DNA of 64,000 nt, taken from the NCBI RefSeq assembly GCF_006385555.1, contig NZ_CP041036.1, positions 2,108,001-2,172,000 of the forward strand. Direction: 5' to 3'. Positions 38,182 to 46,528 of this stretch are shown here, in pieces. Every line of letters starts with the position of its first letter. Position 1 is the stretch's first letter. The notes beneath the pieces were generated by a model. The model ran no database searches, was not told the origin of the DNA, and saw only the letters and a list, made by a program, of their open reading frames with translations. Source of the DNA: Shewanella polaris. GTDB lineage: Bacteria; Pseudomonadota; Gammaproteobacteria; Enterobacterales; Shewanellaceae. The translations under genes and the position numbers were made by a program.

Positions 38182-39939
38182 ATGAACCCATACCAAGCCC
38201 CGTTAAAGGACATGCAATTCTTGTTGGAACAGGTATTTGATGCCAAATCAACGTGGGAGCAACTTCCTGCCATGGCTGATGCTGTTGATATGGATACTGC
38301 ATTAGCTATTTTAGATGAAGCGAATAAGATCAGCCGTGATCTACTTCACCCTTTAAACCGGAGCGGCGATGAGCAAGGTGTAGTTCATAAAGGCAATGAC
38401 ATTATTACACCGGATGGCTTTAAAGAAGCGTATCAACAGTTTTCAGAAGGCGGTTGGGTAGGGCTTTGTGGGGAAGCTGACTTTGGTGGCATGGGAATGC
38501 CTAAAATGCTTGGTGTATTAGTGGATGAAATGAGCTACAGCGCGTGTAATTCGTTTACGTTATACAATTCCCTGACTGCTGGTGCAGCATTATGTATTAA
38601 TGCACATGCAAATGACGAATTAAAGCAAACCTATTTACCTAATTTATATTCTGGCCAATGGGCTGGTGCAATGGACATGACCGAGCCACACGCAGGTTCA
38701 GACTTAAAAGGTATCCGTACCAAAGCTGAACCACTTGATGATGGTAGTTATTCTATAACCGGTAACAAGATTTTTATTACTGGCGGCGACCATGATTTAA
38801 CTGAAAACGTGATCCATTTAGTATTGGCAAAATTACCGGGTTCAAAAGGTATTTCTTTATTTATCGTACCTAAATTCAACGTAAATGCAGACGGTAGCCT
38901 AGGCGAGTCTAATGGCGTTACAGTAGGTTCTATCGAACATAAAATGGGACTTAAAGCCTCAGCTACCTGTGTCATGAATTATGACAATGCCAAAGGCTTT
39001 TTAGTGGGTCAGCCTGATCGTGGTTTAGTGTGTATGTTCACTATGATGAACTACGAACGTTTAGCCATTGGTTTACAAGGCTTAGGTAACGCACAAGCGG
39101 CTTATCAAATGGCCAGTGATTATGCTAAAGAGCGTTTACAAGGCGTTGCTGCTGCAGGCTCTGCAACGGGTGCAACGTCCGATCCTATTATTGTGCATGG
39201 CGATGTCCGCCGCATGTTATTAACGATCCGTGCAATGACGGAAGCGGGTCGTGCATTATCTGTTTATACAGGTAAACAGTTAGATTTGGCAAAATATGCC
39301 AGTGGAGATGTACAAACAAAAGCGGCAAGATATGTAGGTTTATTAACGCCAGTATCCAAAGCATTTTTAACTGACCGAGGTCTAGATGCCACAGTTATGG
39401 CTCAGCAAGTGTTTGGCGGTCATGGTTATATTCGCGAAACCGGTATCGAGCAGTTTGTGCGTGATACTCGTATTGCACAAATTTACGAAGGCACTAACGG
39501 TATTCAAGCAATCGACTTTTTAGGCCGTAAAATTACTTACGATAATGTGGCCACCTTGACTGAATTTGTTGCTGAAGTGAATGCGAGCCTTGCTGAATTA
39601 ACTCAAGCTAATGCTGAACATAAAGCCACAGTCAGCCAAGTGTTTGCAGAATTGCTGACTACGGCTAACTACATCAATGATAACAAGAAAGCCCAACCTG
39701 CATTAGTCAATTCTTGTGCGGTCGACTTCTTAGATGCCTTTGGTTATGCCTTGTACGGTTACTTCTGGCTGTTGATGGCCGACAAAGCGTCAAGCCATGA
39801 AGATACAACCTTTGCTGCGCAAAAGCAGTTTGTGGCCGATTTCTACATGGACAAGCTATTATCAAAATCTCAATATCATTTATCACAAGTTAATCAGGGT
39901 GATAAGTCTATTATGGCTATGCCAGCTGAGATGTTCTAA
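38182..39939 (+). CDS. Acyl-CoA dehydrogenase with C-terminal extension
   Basis: A 585-residue FAD enzyme for the first step of beta-oxidation. The N-terminal and middle domains show MDMTEPHAGSDLKGIRTKAE and ITGNKIFITGGDHD (FAD binding). The C-terminal helical domain holds QVFGGHGYIRETGIEQFVRD and the catalytic glutamate in IAQIYEGTNGIQAIDFLGRK. The extra 120 residues at the end are the acyl-CoA dehydrogenase C-terminal-like domain of the roughly 600-residue family. Chain-length specificity cannot be read from sequence. It is probably monocistronic, with a terminator following. Confidence 0.94.
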   Translation: MNPYQAPLKDMQFLLEQVFDAKSTWEQLPAMADAVDMDTALAILDEANKISRDLLHPLNRSGDEQGVVHKGNDIITPDGFKEAYQQFSEGGWVGLCGEADFGGMGMPKMLGVLVDEMSYSACNSFTLYNSLTAGAALCINAHANDELKQTYLPNLYSGQWAGAMDMTEPHAGSDLKGIRTKAEPLDDGSYSITGNKIFITGGDHDLTENVIHLVLAKLPGSKGISLFIVPKFNVNADGSLGESNGVTVGSIEHKMGLKASATCVMNYDNAKGFLVGQPDRGLVCMFTMMNYERLAIGLQGLGNAQAAYQMASDYAKERLQGVAAAGSATGATSDPIIVHGDVRRMLLTIRAMTEAGRALSVYTGKQLDLAKYASGDVQTKAARYVGLLTPVSKAFLTDRGLDATVMAQQVFGGHGYIRETGIEQFVRDTRIAQIYEGTNGIQAIDFLGRKITYDNVATLTEFVAEVNASLAELTQANAEHKATVSQVFAELLTTANYINDNKKAQPALVNSCAVDFLDAFGYALYGYFWLLMADKASSHEDTTFAAQKQFVADFYMDKLLSKSQYHLSQVNQGDKSIMAMPAEMF

Positions 39940-39992
39940 GTAATAATTTACCCAATAGAATGACTTAAGATTTTGTAGATAAACATTAATAA

Positions 39993-40018
39993 GAAGCCTT
40001 CCATCGGAAGGCTTTTTT
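39993..40018 (+). terminator. Terminator after the acyl-CoA dehydrogenase gene
   Basis: Stem AAGCCTTCC / GGAAGGCTT with a 3-nt loop, followed by a T run. Confidence 0.9.
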
Positions 40019-40130
40019 ATTGAAATTTTACTCTGAAGCAAATGATAAGCTTAAGTGATGTTCAACTAATATAGCACTGCCTTGATATAAGGTTGTGTAT
40101 TACTTATCATCAATTATTCAAGAAAAAAGT

Positions 40131-40295
40131 TTATCTATTACGCTTCCAATAAATAAACAATACCATTGCGACTAACGCAATGGCTGGTACTAATTGATAT
40201 AAATGATGAAACAGTCCAACACCACCATGTCCCTCATGTGCCATAGCAAGAGATGGAATAGTGGCTAAAATAAAGGCAAGAGATAAGTATTTCAT
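40131..40295 (-). CDS. 54-residue membrane protein with histidine-rich segment, at the end of the hydrogenase locus
   Basis: A previously uncalled short gene. The ATG at 40295 is preceded by AAAAAGGACCACACC, giving AGGA at useful spacing. The product has a clean signal-peptide-like start (MKYLSLAFILATIPSLAMA), a histidine cluster directly after the predicted cleavage (HEGHGG, then FHH), one further membrane helix (LVPAIALVAMVLFIYW) and a basic end (KRNR). It lies 113 bp downstream of hypA on the same strand. A metal-handling role beside the Ni-insertion gene hypA is possible, but nothing proves it. Confidence 0.7.
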   Translation of the reverse strand: MKYLSLAFILATIPSLAMAHEGHGGVGLFHHLYQLVPAIALVAMVLFIYWKRNR

Positions 40296-40408
40296 GGTGT
40301 GGTCCTTTTTGTTGTGTTCGCTTTTATTGTATTTACTTGCGTAGAGTACAATTTTTATTGTTAATCTAGCTTAGTGTGTAATGTCTTTAAATTGGTTAAT
40401 TTAACGGT

Positions 40409-40753
40409 TTATGTATCCAACACCAATTGCATCAGCATCATGTCTTCGCCATCAGTCACTAAGGTATTATTACTGCCACAAGCAGAACAGATAATCGTAC
40501 GTTCATTGACTTGAGATTCAGTATTACAGTCTCGGCATTGCAACACTAATGGTTGAATGTTGAGAATCAATTTGGCGTTATGGCATATAGTCTCAAGCTT
40601 AAAAGTCTCAAATGCTTGCGACAGTAATGCTGGTTCGACGCCACTTAATATGCCTATTTTCAGTTGTACTTGTTCTATGCCTTTGGCCTGATGTTCTAAA
40701 GCCAGTGATTCGCATTGTTCCATCAATGACATAACAATCGAATATTCGTGCAT
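40409..40753 (-). CDS. hypA: Hydrogenase nickel-insertion accessory protein HypA
   Basis: Delivers nickel to the hydrogenase large subunit with HypB. The 114 residues begin MHEYSIVMSLME, whose His2 is the nickel ligand, and contain the structural zinc site with CRDC and CSAC. The start is the ATG at 40753: HypA proteins begin MHE, and this ATG shares one base with the hypE stop (TAATG), implying coupled translation. Upstream in-frame codons to 40759 are inside the hypE end. Confidence 0.97.
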   Translation of the reverse strand: MHEYSIVMSLMEQCESLALEHQAKGIEQVQLKIGILSGVEPALLSQAFETFKLETICHNAKLILNIQPLVLQCRDCNTESQVNERTIICSACGSNNTLVTDGEDMMLMQLVLDT

Positions 40754-41760
40754 TAACAAATCCTCGGCAGTAGCTCACCTTGAGGTAAATCTAAATATCG
40801 TCTGCTACCCCAGGGCGTATTTAAAATGACTTTTCCTGGTTGTTGTTCGGTGACTTCACCAATAATTGCTGCCATTTCACAGTGACCATAAAGTTGCATC
40901 ACTTCAATAGCGCCTTTTGCAATCGACATTGGTAGTGCCAGGACAAAGGTTCCTTCGTTTGCTAAATCATAAGGTTCAAAACCAAATAACTCACATAATC
41001 CTTTGACCTCATTGCTTACAGGAATTGCAGCTTCATCAATAGTAATTCCCACATTTGAAGCAATCGCCCACTCGTTTAATACAGCTGAAATGCCGCCACG
41101 TGTGGCATCGCGCATAGCATGGATCTTGACATTGGCAGCCAGTAGTTGCTCTACAATCGGCCATAATGTATCGCAGTCGCTGCACAGTGATGACTCAAGC
41201 GTCAGGCCATCACGAGCCATTAAAATGGCTGCGCCATGTCGACCAATATCTCTAGACACAATAATGGCGTCACCACGTTGCAAGTTAGACGCTGAAATGT
41301 CGGGATTTAAAATACGCCCGACACCAGAAGTATTGATAAATATGCCATCGGCACAGCCTTTAGGCACGACTTTGGTGTCACCACAAACTATTCTGGCGCC
41401 AGACTTATGTAACTCCTCTGCCATGCTGTTAACAATGGTGGTTAAGTCCTCAAGTGGGAAACCTTCTTCAATAATAAAGCTACAGCTGAGATATTCTGGT
41501 TGAGCGGCCATCATGGCTAAATCATTTACGGTACCTGCTATGGCTAATTTACCAATATCACCACCAGCAAAAAATAACGGCGAAACGGTAAATGAGTCAG
41601 TAGTAAAGGCAATATGACCGCACATGTTTAACTTGGCAGCATCTTCTTGGGAGGCCAAAATGGGGTTATTAAATGCTTTAAAAAACAGATCAGTAATTAA
41701 CTGATTCATTTCTTTACCACCACCACCGTGGCTAAGTTGAATGGTTTTTTTAGTTGGCAT
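40753..41760 (-). CDS. hypE: Hydrogenase maturation protein HypE
   Basis: Dehydrates a thiocarbamoylated C-terminal cysteine to thiocyanate, the source of the cyanide ligands of the NiFe site. The 335 residues start with HGGGGKEMNQLI and contain TTDSFTVSPLFFAGGDIGKL, with PurM/ThiL-like folds; the protein ends exactly at the catalytic PRIC tail. It overlaps hypD by 11 bp at its start and hypA by one base at its end. Confidence 0.98.
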   Translation of the reverse strand: MPTKKTIQLSHGGGGKEMNQLITDLFFKAFNNPILASQEDAAKLNMCGHIAFTTDSFTVSPLFFAGGDIGKLAIAGTVNDLAMMAAQPEYLSCSFIIEEGFPLEDLTTIVNSMAEELHKSGARIVCGDTKVVPKGCADGIFINTSGVGRILNPDISASNLQRGDAIIVSRDIGRHGAAILMARDGLTLESSLCSDCDTLWPIVEQLLAANVKIHAMRDATRGGISAVLNEWAIASNVGITIDEAAIPVSNEVKGLCELFGFEPYDLANEGTFVLALPMSIAKGAIEVMQLYGHCEMAAIIGEVTEQQPGKVILNTPWGSRRYLDLPQGELLPRIC

Positions 41761-42877
41761 TATTCACTTCTCCATAACGGTAGTAGGCATTACACGCACC
41801 TTCAGAACTCACCATACAGCTACCCAGCGGCGACTGCGGTGAACAACCTCGACCAAAAACTTTACAATCTTTTGGATTTGCTAATCCACGTAAAATGTCA
41901 CCACACATGCAGGCTTTATGATCGTCTATTTCTACCGTTGGTAATATGTGAGCATAAATACGTTCAGCATCGCGATGTTGATATTCAGGACGCAGTGTGA
42001 GTGCTGAGTTGGCAATAGGCCCGAGTCCACGCCATCGGAAGCTATCGCGAACCATAAAATATTTATCTACTAATTGTTGAGCTGCAATATTGCCCTCGTA
42101 ACTCACCGAGCGGCTATATTGATTGTCAAGCTCAGCTTTGCCTGCGACCTTCTGCCGGACAATACGTAAAATAGATTCCATAACATCGACAGGTTCAAAT
42201 CCTGACACCACAACGGGTGTTTTGTATTTATCAACAGTGGATTGGTAAATTTTAGATCCACTAATTACGCTAACATGTGCAGGGCCAATAAACGCATTCA
42301 CTTTACTGCGACTATCAGACATCACCACATCAATGGCCGGAGGAACAAGCACATGGTTTATATGAAATAAAATATTATCAATATTTTGTGCTTCTGCTTG
42401 CGCCAATAATGCCGCAGTCATTGGGGTAGAGGTTTCAAACCCTATAGCGAAGAAAATAACCGTTTTATCAGGATTGTCACGTGCAATGGCTAATGTATCT
42501 AATGGATCGTATATTGGTCGAATATCACAGCCTTCCGATCTAAATTGCGCCAAACTACCTTTCGAACCCGGTACTCTTATCATGTCACCTAACGTCACCA
42601 AAATAGTGTCAGTTTGCGAAGCAAGAACAGCAGCATGATCAATCCGTTCTTTTGGCATAACACAAACAGGACAACCTGGGCCATGAATAAAGTGAATATT
42701 ACTGGGTAATAACTGCAATATTCCGTATTTCATAATGGTGTGAGTATGACCACCACACACTTCCATAATGTTAATTTGTTGGGTCGTTTTTGCCGCTTGT
42801 TGAGCAATTAATTGTGCCAAATGACGGATTGTCTGAGGATCGCGAAATCCTTGGTAAAAGTCATTAAGACTTATCAT
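41750..42877 (-). CDS. hypD: Hydrogenase maturation protein HypD
   Basis: Iron-sulfur scaffold that with HypC assembles the Fe(CN)2CO unit. The 375 residues carry the central motifs MEVCGGHTHTIMKYG and HGPGCPVCVMP, FAIGFETSTPMTAA, and the cluster cysteines toward the end (KACMCGDILRG, FGRGCSPQSPLGSCMVS). Length is normal. Its start overlaps the hypC stop by four bases (ATGA). Confidence 0.98.
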   Translation of the reverse strand: MISLNDFYQGFRDPQTIRHLAQLIAQQAAKTTQQINIMEVCGGHTHTIMKYGILQLLPSNIHFIHGPGCPVCVMPKERIDHAAVLASQTDTILVTLGDMIRVPGSKGSLAQFRSEGCDIRPIYDPLDTLAIARDNPDKTVIFFAIGFETSTPMTAALLAQAEAQNIDNILFHINHVLVPPAIDVVMSDSRSKVNAFIGPAHVSVISGSKIYQSTVDKYKTPVVVSGFEPVDVMESILRIVRQKVAGKAELDNQYSRSVSYEGNIAAQQLVDKYFMVRDSFRWRGLGPIANSALTLRPEYQHRDAERIYAHILPTVEIDDHKACMCGDILRGLANPKDCKVFGRGCSPQSPLGSCMVSSEGACNAYYRYGEVNNAN

Positions 42878-43116
42878 TGCTCAGTCTCCAATTCCATTTG
42901 AGCAACGATTTGTTGATATAATTCGAGGCTTTCTTGTGCATCTTTGTGATCAATTTTATTCATCACAAAGCCAATGTGAATCAGCACAAAGTCGCCAATC
43001 TGTAGCGGATCGGTTATTAAATGACAGCTAACACGGCGTTTAACACCAAGCGTGTCAACTGTAACCGTTGCATCATCATGAATTTCAACTACTTTCGAGG
43101 GGACGGATAAACACAT
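42874..43116 (-). CDS. hypC: Hydrogenase assembly chaperone HypC
   Basis: An 80-residue chaperone that carries the iron cofactor to the large-subunit precursor, using its N-terminal Cys2. It starts MCLSVPSKVVEI, the HypC signature, and ends in a helical acidic tail (MELETEQ). It overlaps hypD by four bases and starts two bases after hypB ends. Confidence 0.97.
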   Translation of the reverse strand: MCLSVPSKVVEIHDDATVTVDTLGVKRRVSCHLITDPLQIGDFVLIHIGFVMNKIDHKDAQESLELYQQIVAQMELETEQ

Positions 43117-43118
43117 CG

Positions 43119-43838
43119 TTAATATTCCTTGTGTTCATCAAACCAATTAGCCAAGGTTTTCATTGAATCAGGATTTTTCACTGACACAACTAATAATTCA
43201 ACATTGGGGTTCAATTTACTTAACTGAGCTTTAGCTTCATCAATACTAAAATCGAAGTGAGGTAATAAGTCTGATTTGGTAATAACCACTAAATCTGCAC
43301 GACGAAACATCACCGGATATTTTTCAATTTTGTCATCACCTTCAGGTACCGATAACAAGACAACATTTTTATGGGTACCGACGTCATAACTGGCAGGACA
43401 CACCAAGTTGCCGACGTTTTCTACAAAGCAAATGTCAACATCATCTAGATTGATATGATGCAGTGCGCCATGAACCATAAAAGCATCAAGATGGCAGGCT
43501 GACCCCGTTTGAATCTGAAAAGCATCAATACCTTTAGCTTTTAAACGGTCAGCATCGCGAGAGGTTTCAAGATCGCCTTCAATGACGGCATATCGAGCAT
43601 TCAAATATTCGTGCAAACATTCTAATAGGCTGGTTTTACCACTACCAGGACTGCTCATAAGGTTAAAGGCACTAACATGATGTGCCGCAAAATGATCGCG
43701 ATTATGCTGCGCTTCTACGTCATTTTTATCTAATATCTTATGAATAACCGCTAAGGTCTTTTTGTCGTTAAGCTGAGGATTACTATGAAGAGTATGGTCA
43801 TGTTCATGGGTAATTGAGCAGCCGCAATCTTTACACAT
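43119..43838 (-). CDS. hypB: Hydrogenase nickel-insertion GTPase HypB
   Basis: GTPase that drives nickel insertion with HypA. The 239 residues start MCKDCGCSI with the N-terminal CxxCGC nickel-site motif followed by a short histidine stretch (THEHDHTLH), then the P-loop SSPGSGKTSLLE, ENVGNLVCPASYD and TKSDLLPH. The histidine stretch is far shorter than in the nickel-storing rhizobial form. AAGGAAAATA precedes the ATG. It heads hypBCDEA, preceded by an FNR-type site. Confidence 0.97.
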   Translation of the reverse strand: MCKDCGCSITHEHDHTLHSNPQLNDKKTLAVIHKILDKNDVEAQHNRDHFAAHHVSAFNLMSSPGSGKTSLLECLHEYLNARYAVIEGDLETSRDADRLKAKGIDAFQIQTGSACHLDAFMVHGALHHINLDDVDICFVENVGNLVCPASYDVGTHKNVVLLSVPEGDDKIEKYPVMFRRADLVVITKSDLLPHFDFSIDEAKAQLSKLNPNVELLVVSVKNPDSMKTLANWFDEHKEY

Positions 43839-43903
43839 ATTATTTTCCTTAACCTTGTCATTATGTCTATTTAGCAGTGTCTGTTATATAAGAAATAGAT
43901 TCT

Positions 43904-43917
43904 TTGATACATATCAG
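43904..43917. promoter_or_regulatory. FNR/EtrA-type box before hypB
   Basis: TTGAT-ACAT-ATCAG matches the FNR consensus TTGAT-N4-ATCAA at nine of ten positions. It is centred about 73 bp before the hypB ATG. Confidence 0.6.
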
Positions 43918-44017
43918 TTTTTGCTTTAAACACTGTGAACTAAATTGTCATTATGTCATTAATGTGATCAATATCTCACTAGGATGAGGTGATTAATTCA
44001 CTAAATGAATTAATGTC

Positions 44018-44056
44018 AAGTTATTGATTAATAACTTGATTAATAACTTGATTAAT
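44018..44056. repeat. AT-rich 12-bp tandem repeat with dyad
   Basis: GATTAATAACTT occurs twice in tandem (44026-44049) followed by a partial third copy. The first copy closes a perfect 8-bp dyad AAGTTATT / AATAACTT (44018-44037). It sits in the 240-bp gap between hypF and hypB, downstream of the hypF stop. Confidence 0.65.
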
Positions 44057-44078
44057 CAATAATAATCACATTCATCCA

Positions 44079-46475
44079 TTAAACCATATGATGAATAGCA
44101 AACCATAATTGTCCTAGTGAAATACCACCGTCATTAATCGGCACATTACCACTGGCTAAATACTCTCGCTGACCAAGATGGCAATCTTCGATACACTGGC
44201 TGAGTAAGGTTTTATTTTGGAATACACCACCACAATATACTTGCGGTAAATACGAATACTGTTGGCCAATATCATTGAGTTGCTGGCCAATCAGGTTAAT
44301 AAATTGCCAACAAAGCTGCTGCTTAATCAGCGGATTTTGAGCGTTGTTTACTGCACAATTTACTAACTGAGTGATAAAGTCACTGCTGTGCCATTGGATA
44401 GGATCTGTCGAATCTGCTGCTAATCTGTTAATTCTTATTGCTAAGGATGACTGAATTGGATATCTAGTATAAGCATTTGCTGCAGACTCAATCATCATGC
44501 CCGCTTGGCCTTCGTACTGCGAACTTCCAATAAAGTCTAATGCTACGGCAAGTGCATCAAATAAACGTCCAACAGAGCGGCATTCAACACAATGGCTGTT
44601 GTTGCGCCATAATTGATATAAATTAGTGATGGTTTGCGTCCCTAATGCCTGAATCGCTGCAATAGGTAATGTTATTACTTTTGCTAGAGGCATTTGATCA
44701 AACAATAATGCCAGCAGGATCCTTACAGGGTGTTTAATGGCTTGCTCACCGCCAATTAATTTAAATGAGCTAAAGTGCGCCAGCGTGGTAAATCCGTTGA
44801 TATCAGCTAACATCACTTCGCTACCCCATAATGCGCCGTTATCACCTAGCCCTGTACCATCAAAACTGAATCCTAAAACCTTATCTGTACGTTGATGAAT
44901 GGCCATAATCGACAACACATGGGCAAAATGATGTTGTACGCCAATAATATGAGAAGAGGGTATTTGATGCTTTTTTTGGTAATTATCGACCCATTGAGTT
45001 GGCGCGTATTGCGGATGATTATCATGGGCAATATAGTTGGGAGTAAAGTCATACAAACGCTTAAATGTGGCTAAACTTTGGCTAAAATATTGTTGCGCTT
45101 CAACACTAAATAAATCACCAATGTGTGGTGATAGAATTAGATTGTTGTCAAAACCGAATGCGACGGTATTTTTTTGTTGTGCACCAACTGCCAAAACCCT
45201 GTTTTGCGAGTCAGTAAGCATTGGCGAGTGAAGATTAATGGTTAACGGCGCGTAACCGCGGGCTAATCGAATGACTTGCAATTGGTCGTTAATTACTTGT
45301 ACTACACTGTCATCACAAGCATTAATAATCGGTCTATTATGGTCGAGTATGCCATCTATTACATGACCTAAATGTTGCACTATAGCTGTTTTATTGGTGA
45401 TGATGGGCTCGCCACTCAGATTGGCACTGGTTGCGACAATCGGTTTGTTAAGTTGTTTCATCAATAAATGATGCAAAGGGGTATAAGGTAAAAATACTCC
45501 AAGTCTATCGATATCGGGTGCTAACAAAGGGCTCAACTGGATATCGCCGTTATGCTGACCATTAATATTAATGTTGTTATTAACCCGTTTTTTCATCAAG
45601 GTAATGGGTTTTTCTGCACTGGTTAATGTTCGCCATTCTGCATTAGTACCACTGACACACAATTGTGCTTGGGCTAAGTCTGTCACCATAATGGCAAACG
45701 GCTTGGCGGGGCGTTGTTTGCGTTGGCGCAGTGTTTCAACGGCATCGTTATTGGTGGCGTCGCACACTAAATGGAATCCACCTAATCCTTTAATGGCGAC
45801 TATGCCGCCACGGTTTATCATTTCAACAGCTTGCTCTAATGCGACTAACATCGATGAATCATAAAGAAATTCATTATTATCATTAATAGAACTAAATGAT
45901 AATTGCGGTCCACAATGTGGACAACTGATAGGCTGAGCATGATAGCGGCGATTCAGTGGGTCAGTATAAGCAGCATGGCAGTCATCACACATTTCAAAAT
46001 CAGCCATGGCAGTATTGCATCTGTCGTATGGCAGGGCATTGATAATGGTGTAGCGCGGACCGCAATTGGTGCAATTGGTAAAAGGATATTGGTAGTGGCG
46101 ATTATGTGGGTCGTCAATATCATTGTGGCAATCGTGGCAAATACTCATGTCGGCAGAAATGGCCACTTTGGCATGTTCGCCGGCAGTGGGTTCACTGTCG
46201 ATAATACTAAAACAGGTCATTGAGCTTAAATGAGCTTGATGAGTTAATTCTATCGCATCAATCCGTGCTAATGGCGGTGGCAATTGAGTCAAGGTATCAA
46301 CAAATTCATCGATAAGATCACCGCGGCCTTGTAACACTATGGTCACCCCGAGATGATTATTGAGCACACTACCCACTAAATTTAATTGATGTGCAAGACG
46401 AAATACAAAGGGGCGGAATCCGACCCCTTGTACAATACCTTTAACAATAATGGTAACGTGTTGTAATGGCTTCAT
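44079..46475 (-). CDS. hypF: Carbamoyltransferase HypF
   Basis: Makes the thiocarbamoyl group on HypE from carbamoyl phosphate. The 798 residues show the full layout: acylphosphatase domain with GVGFRPFVFRLA near residue 20, two zinc-finger pairs (CHDC, CTNCGPRYT, CDDCH, CPHCGP), a YrdC-like domain with GGFHLVCDATN and EKPITLMKK, and the Kae1-like C-terminal domain with VQHHFAHVLSIMA, FDGTGLGDNGALWGSE and VYCGGVFQNKTLL. It has 53 bp before it to the degenerate paralogue upstream, so is probably in the hya operon. Confidence 0.97.
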   Translation of the reverse strand: MKPLQHVTIIVKGIVQGVGFRPFVFRLAHQLNLVGSVLNNHLGVTIVLQGRGDLIDEFVDTLTQLPPPLARIDAIELTHQAHLSSMTCFSIIDSEPTAGEHAKVAISADMSICHDCHNDIDDPHNRHYQYPFTNCTNCGPRYTIINALPYDRCNTAMADFEMCDDCHAAYTDPLNRRYHAQPISCPHCGPQLSFSSINDNNEFLYDSSMLVALEQAVEMINRGGIVAIKGLGGFHLVCDATNNDAVETLRQRKQRPAKPFAIMVTDLAQAQLCVSGTNAEWRTLTSAEKPITLMKKRVNNNININGQHNGDIQLSPLLAPDIDRLGVFLPYTPLHHLLMKQLNKPIVATSANLSGEPIITNKTAIVQHLGHVIDGILDHNRPIINACDDSVVQVINDQLQVIRLARGYAPLTINLHSPMLTDSQNRVLAVGAQQKNTVAFGFDNNLILSPHIGDLFSVEAQQYFSQSLATFKRLYDFTPNYIAHDNHPQYAPTQWVDNYQKKHQIPSSHIIGVQHHFAHVLSIMAIHQRTDKVLGFSFDGTGLGDNGALWGSEVMLADINGFTTLAHFSSFKLIGGEQAIKHPVRILLALLFDQMPLAKVITLPIAAIQALGTQTITNLYQLWRNNSHCVECRSVGRLFDALAVALDFIGSSQYEGQAGMMIESAANAYTRYPIQSSLAIRINRLAADSTDPIQWHSSDFITQLVNCAVNNAQNPLIKQQLCWQFINLIGQQLNDIGQQYSYLPQVYCGGVFQNKTLLSQCIEDCHLGQREYLASGNVPINDGGISLGQLWFAIHHMV

Positions 46476-46528
46476 TAAGACTCAATCCCACCCAAATAAG
46501 CAACAGCTGATATACCATACGATACTTT

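Noticed and set aside
41003-41503. Plus-strand open frame of 166 codons
   Set aside because: It is the reverse of hypE, whose frame is confirmed by conserved motifs and by overlap with hypD and hypA.
43960-43977. CRP site before hypB (TGTGATCAATATCTCACT)
   Set aside because: The half-sites are separated by eight bases rather than six and the second half is imperfect.
45571-46223. Two plus-strand open frames opposite hypF
   Set aside because: They are shadows of the hypF coding strand; no family features.
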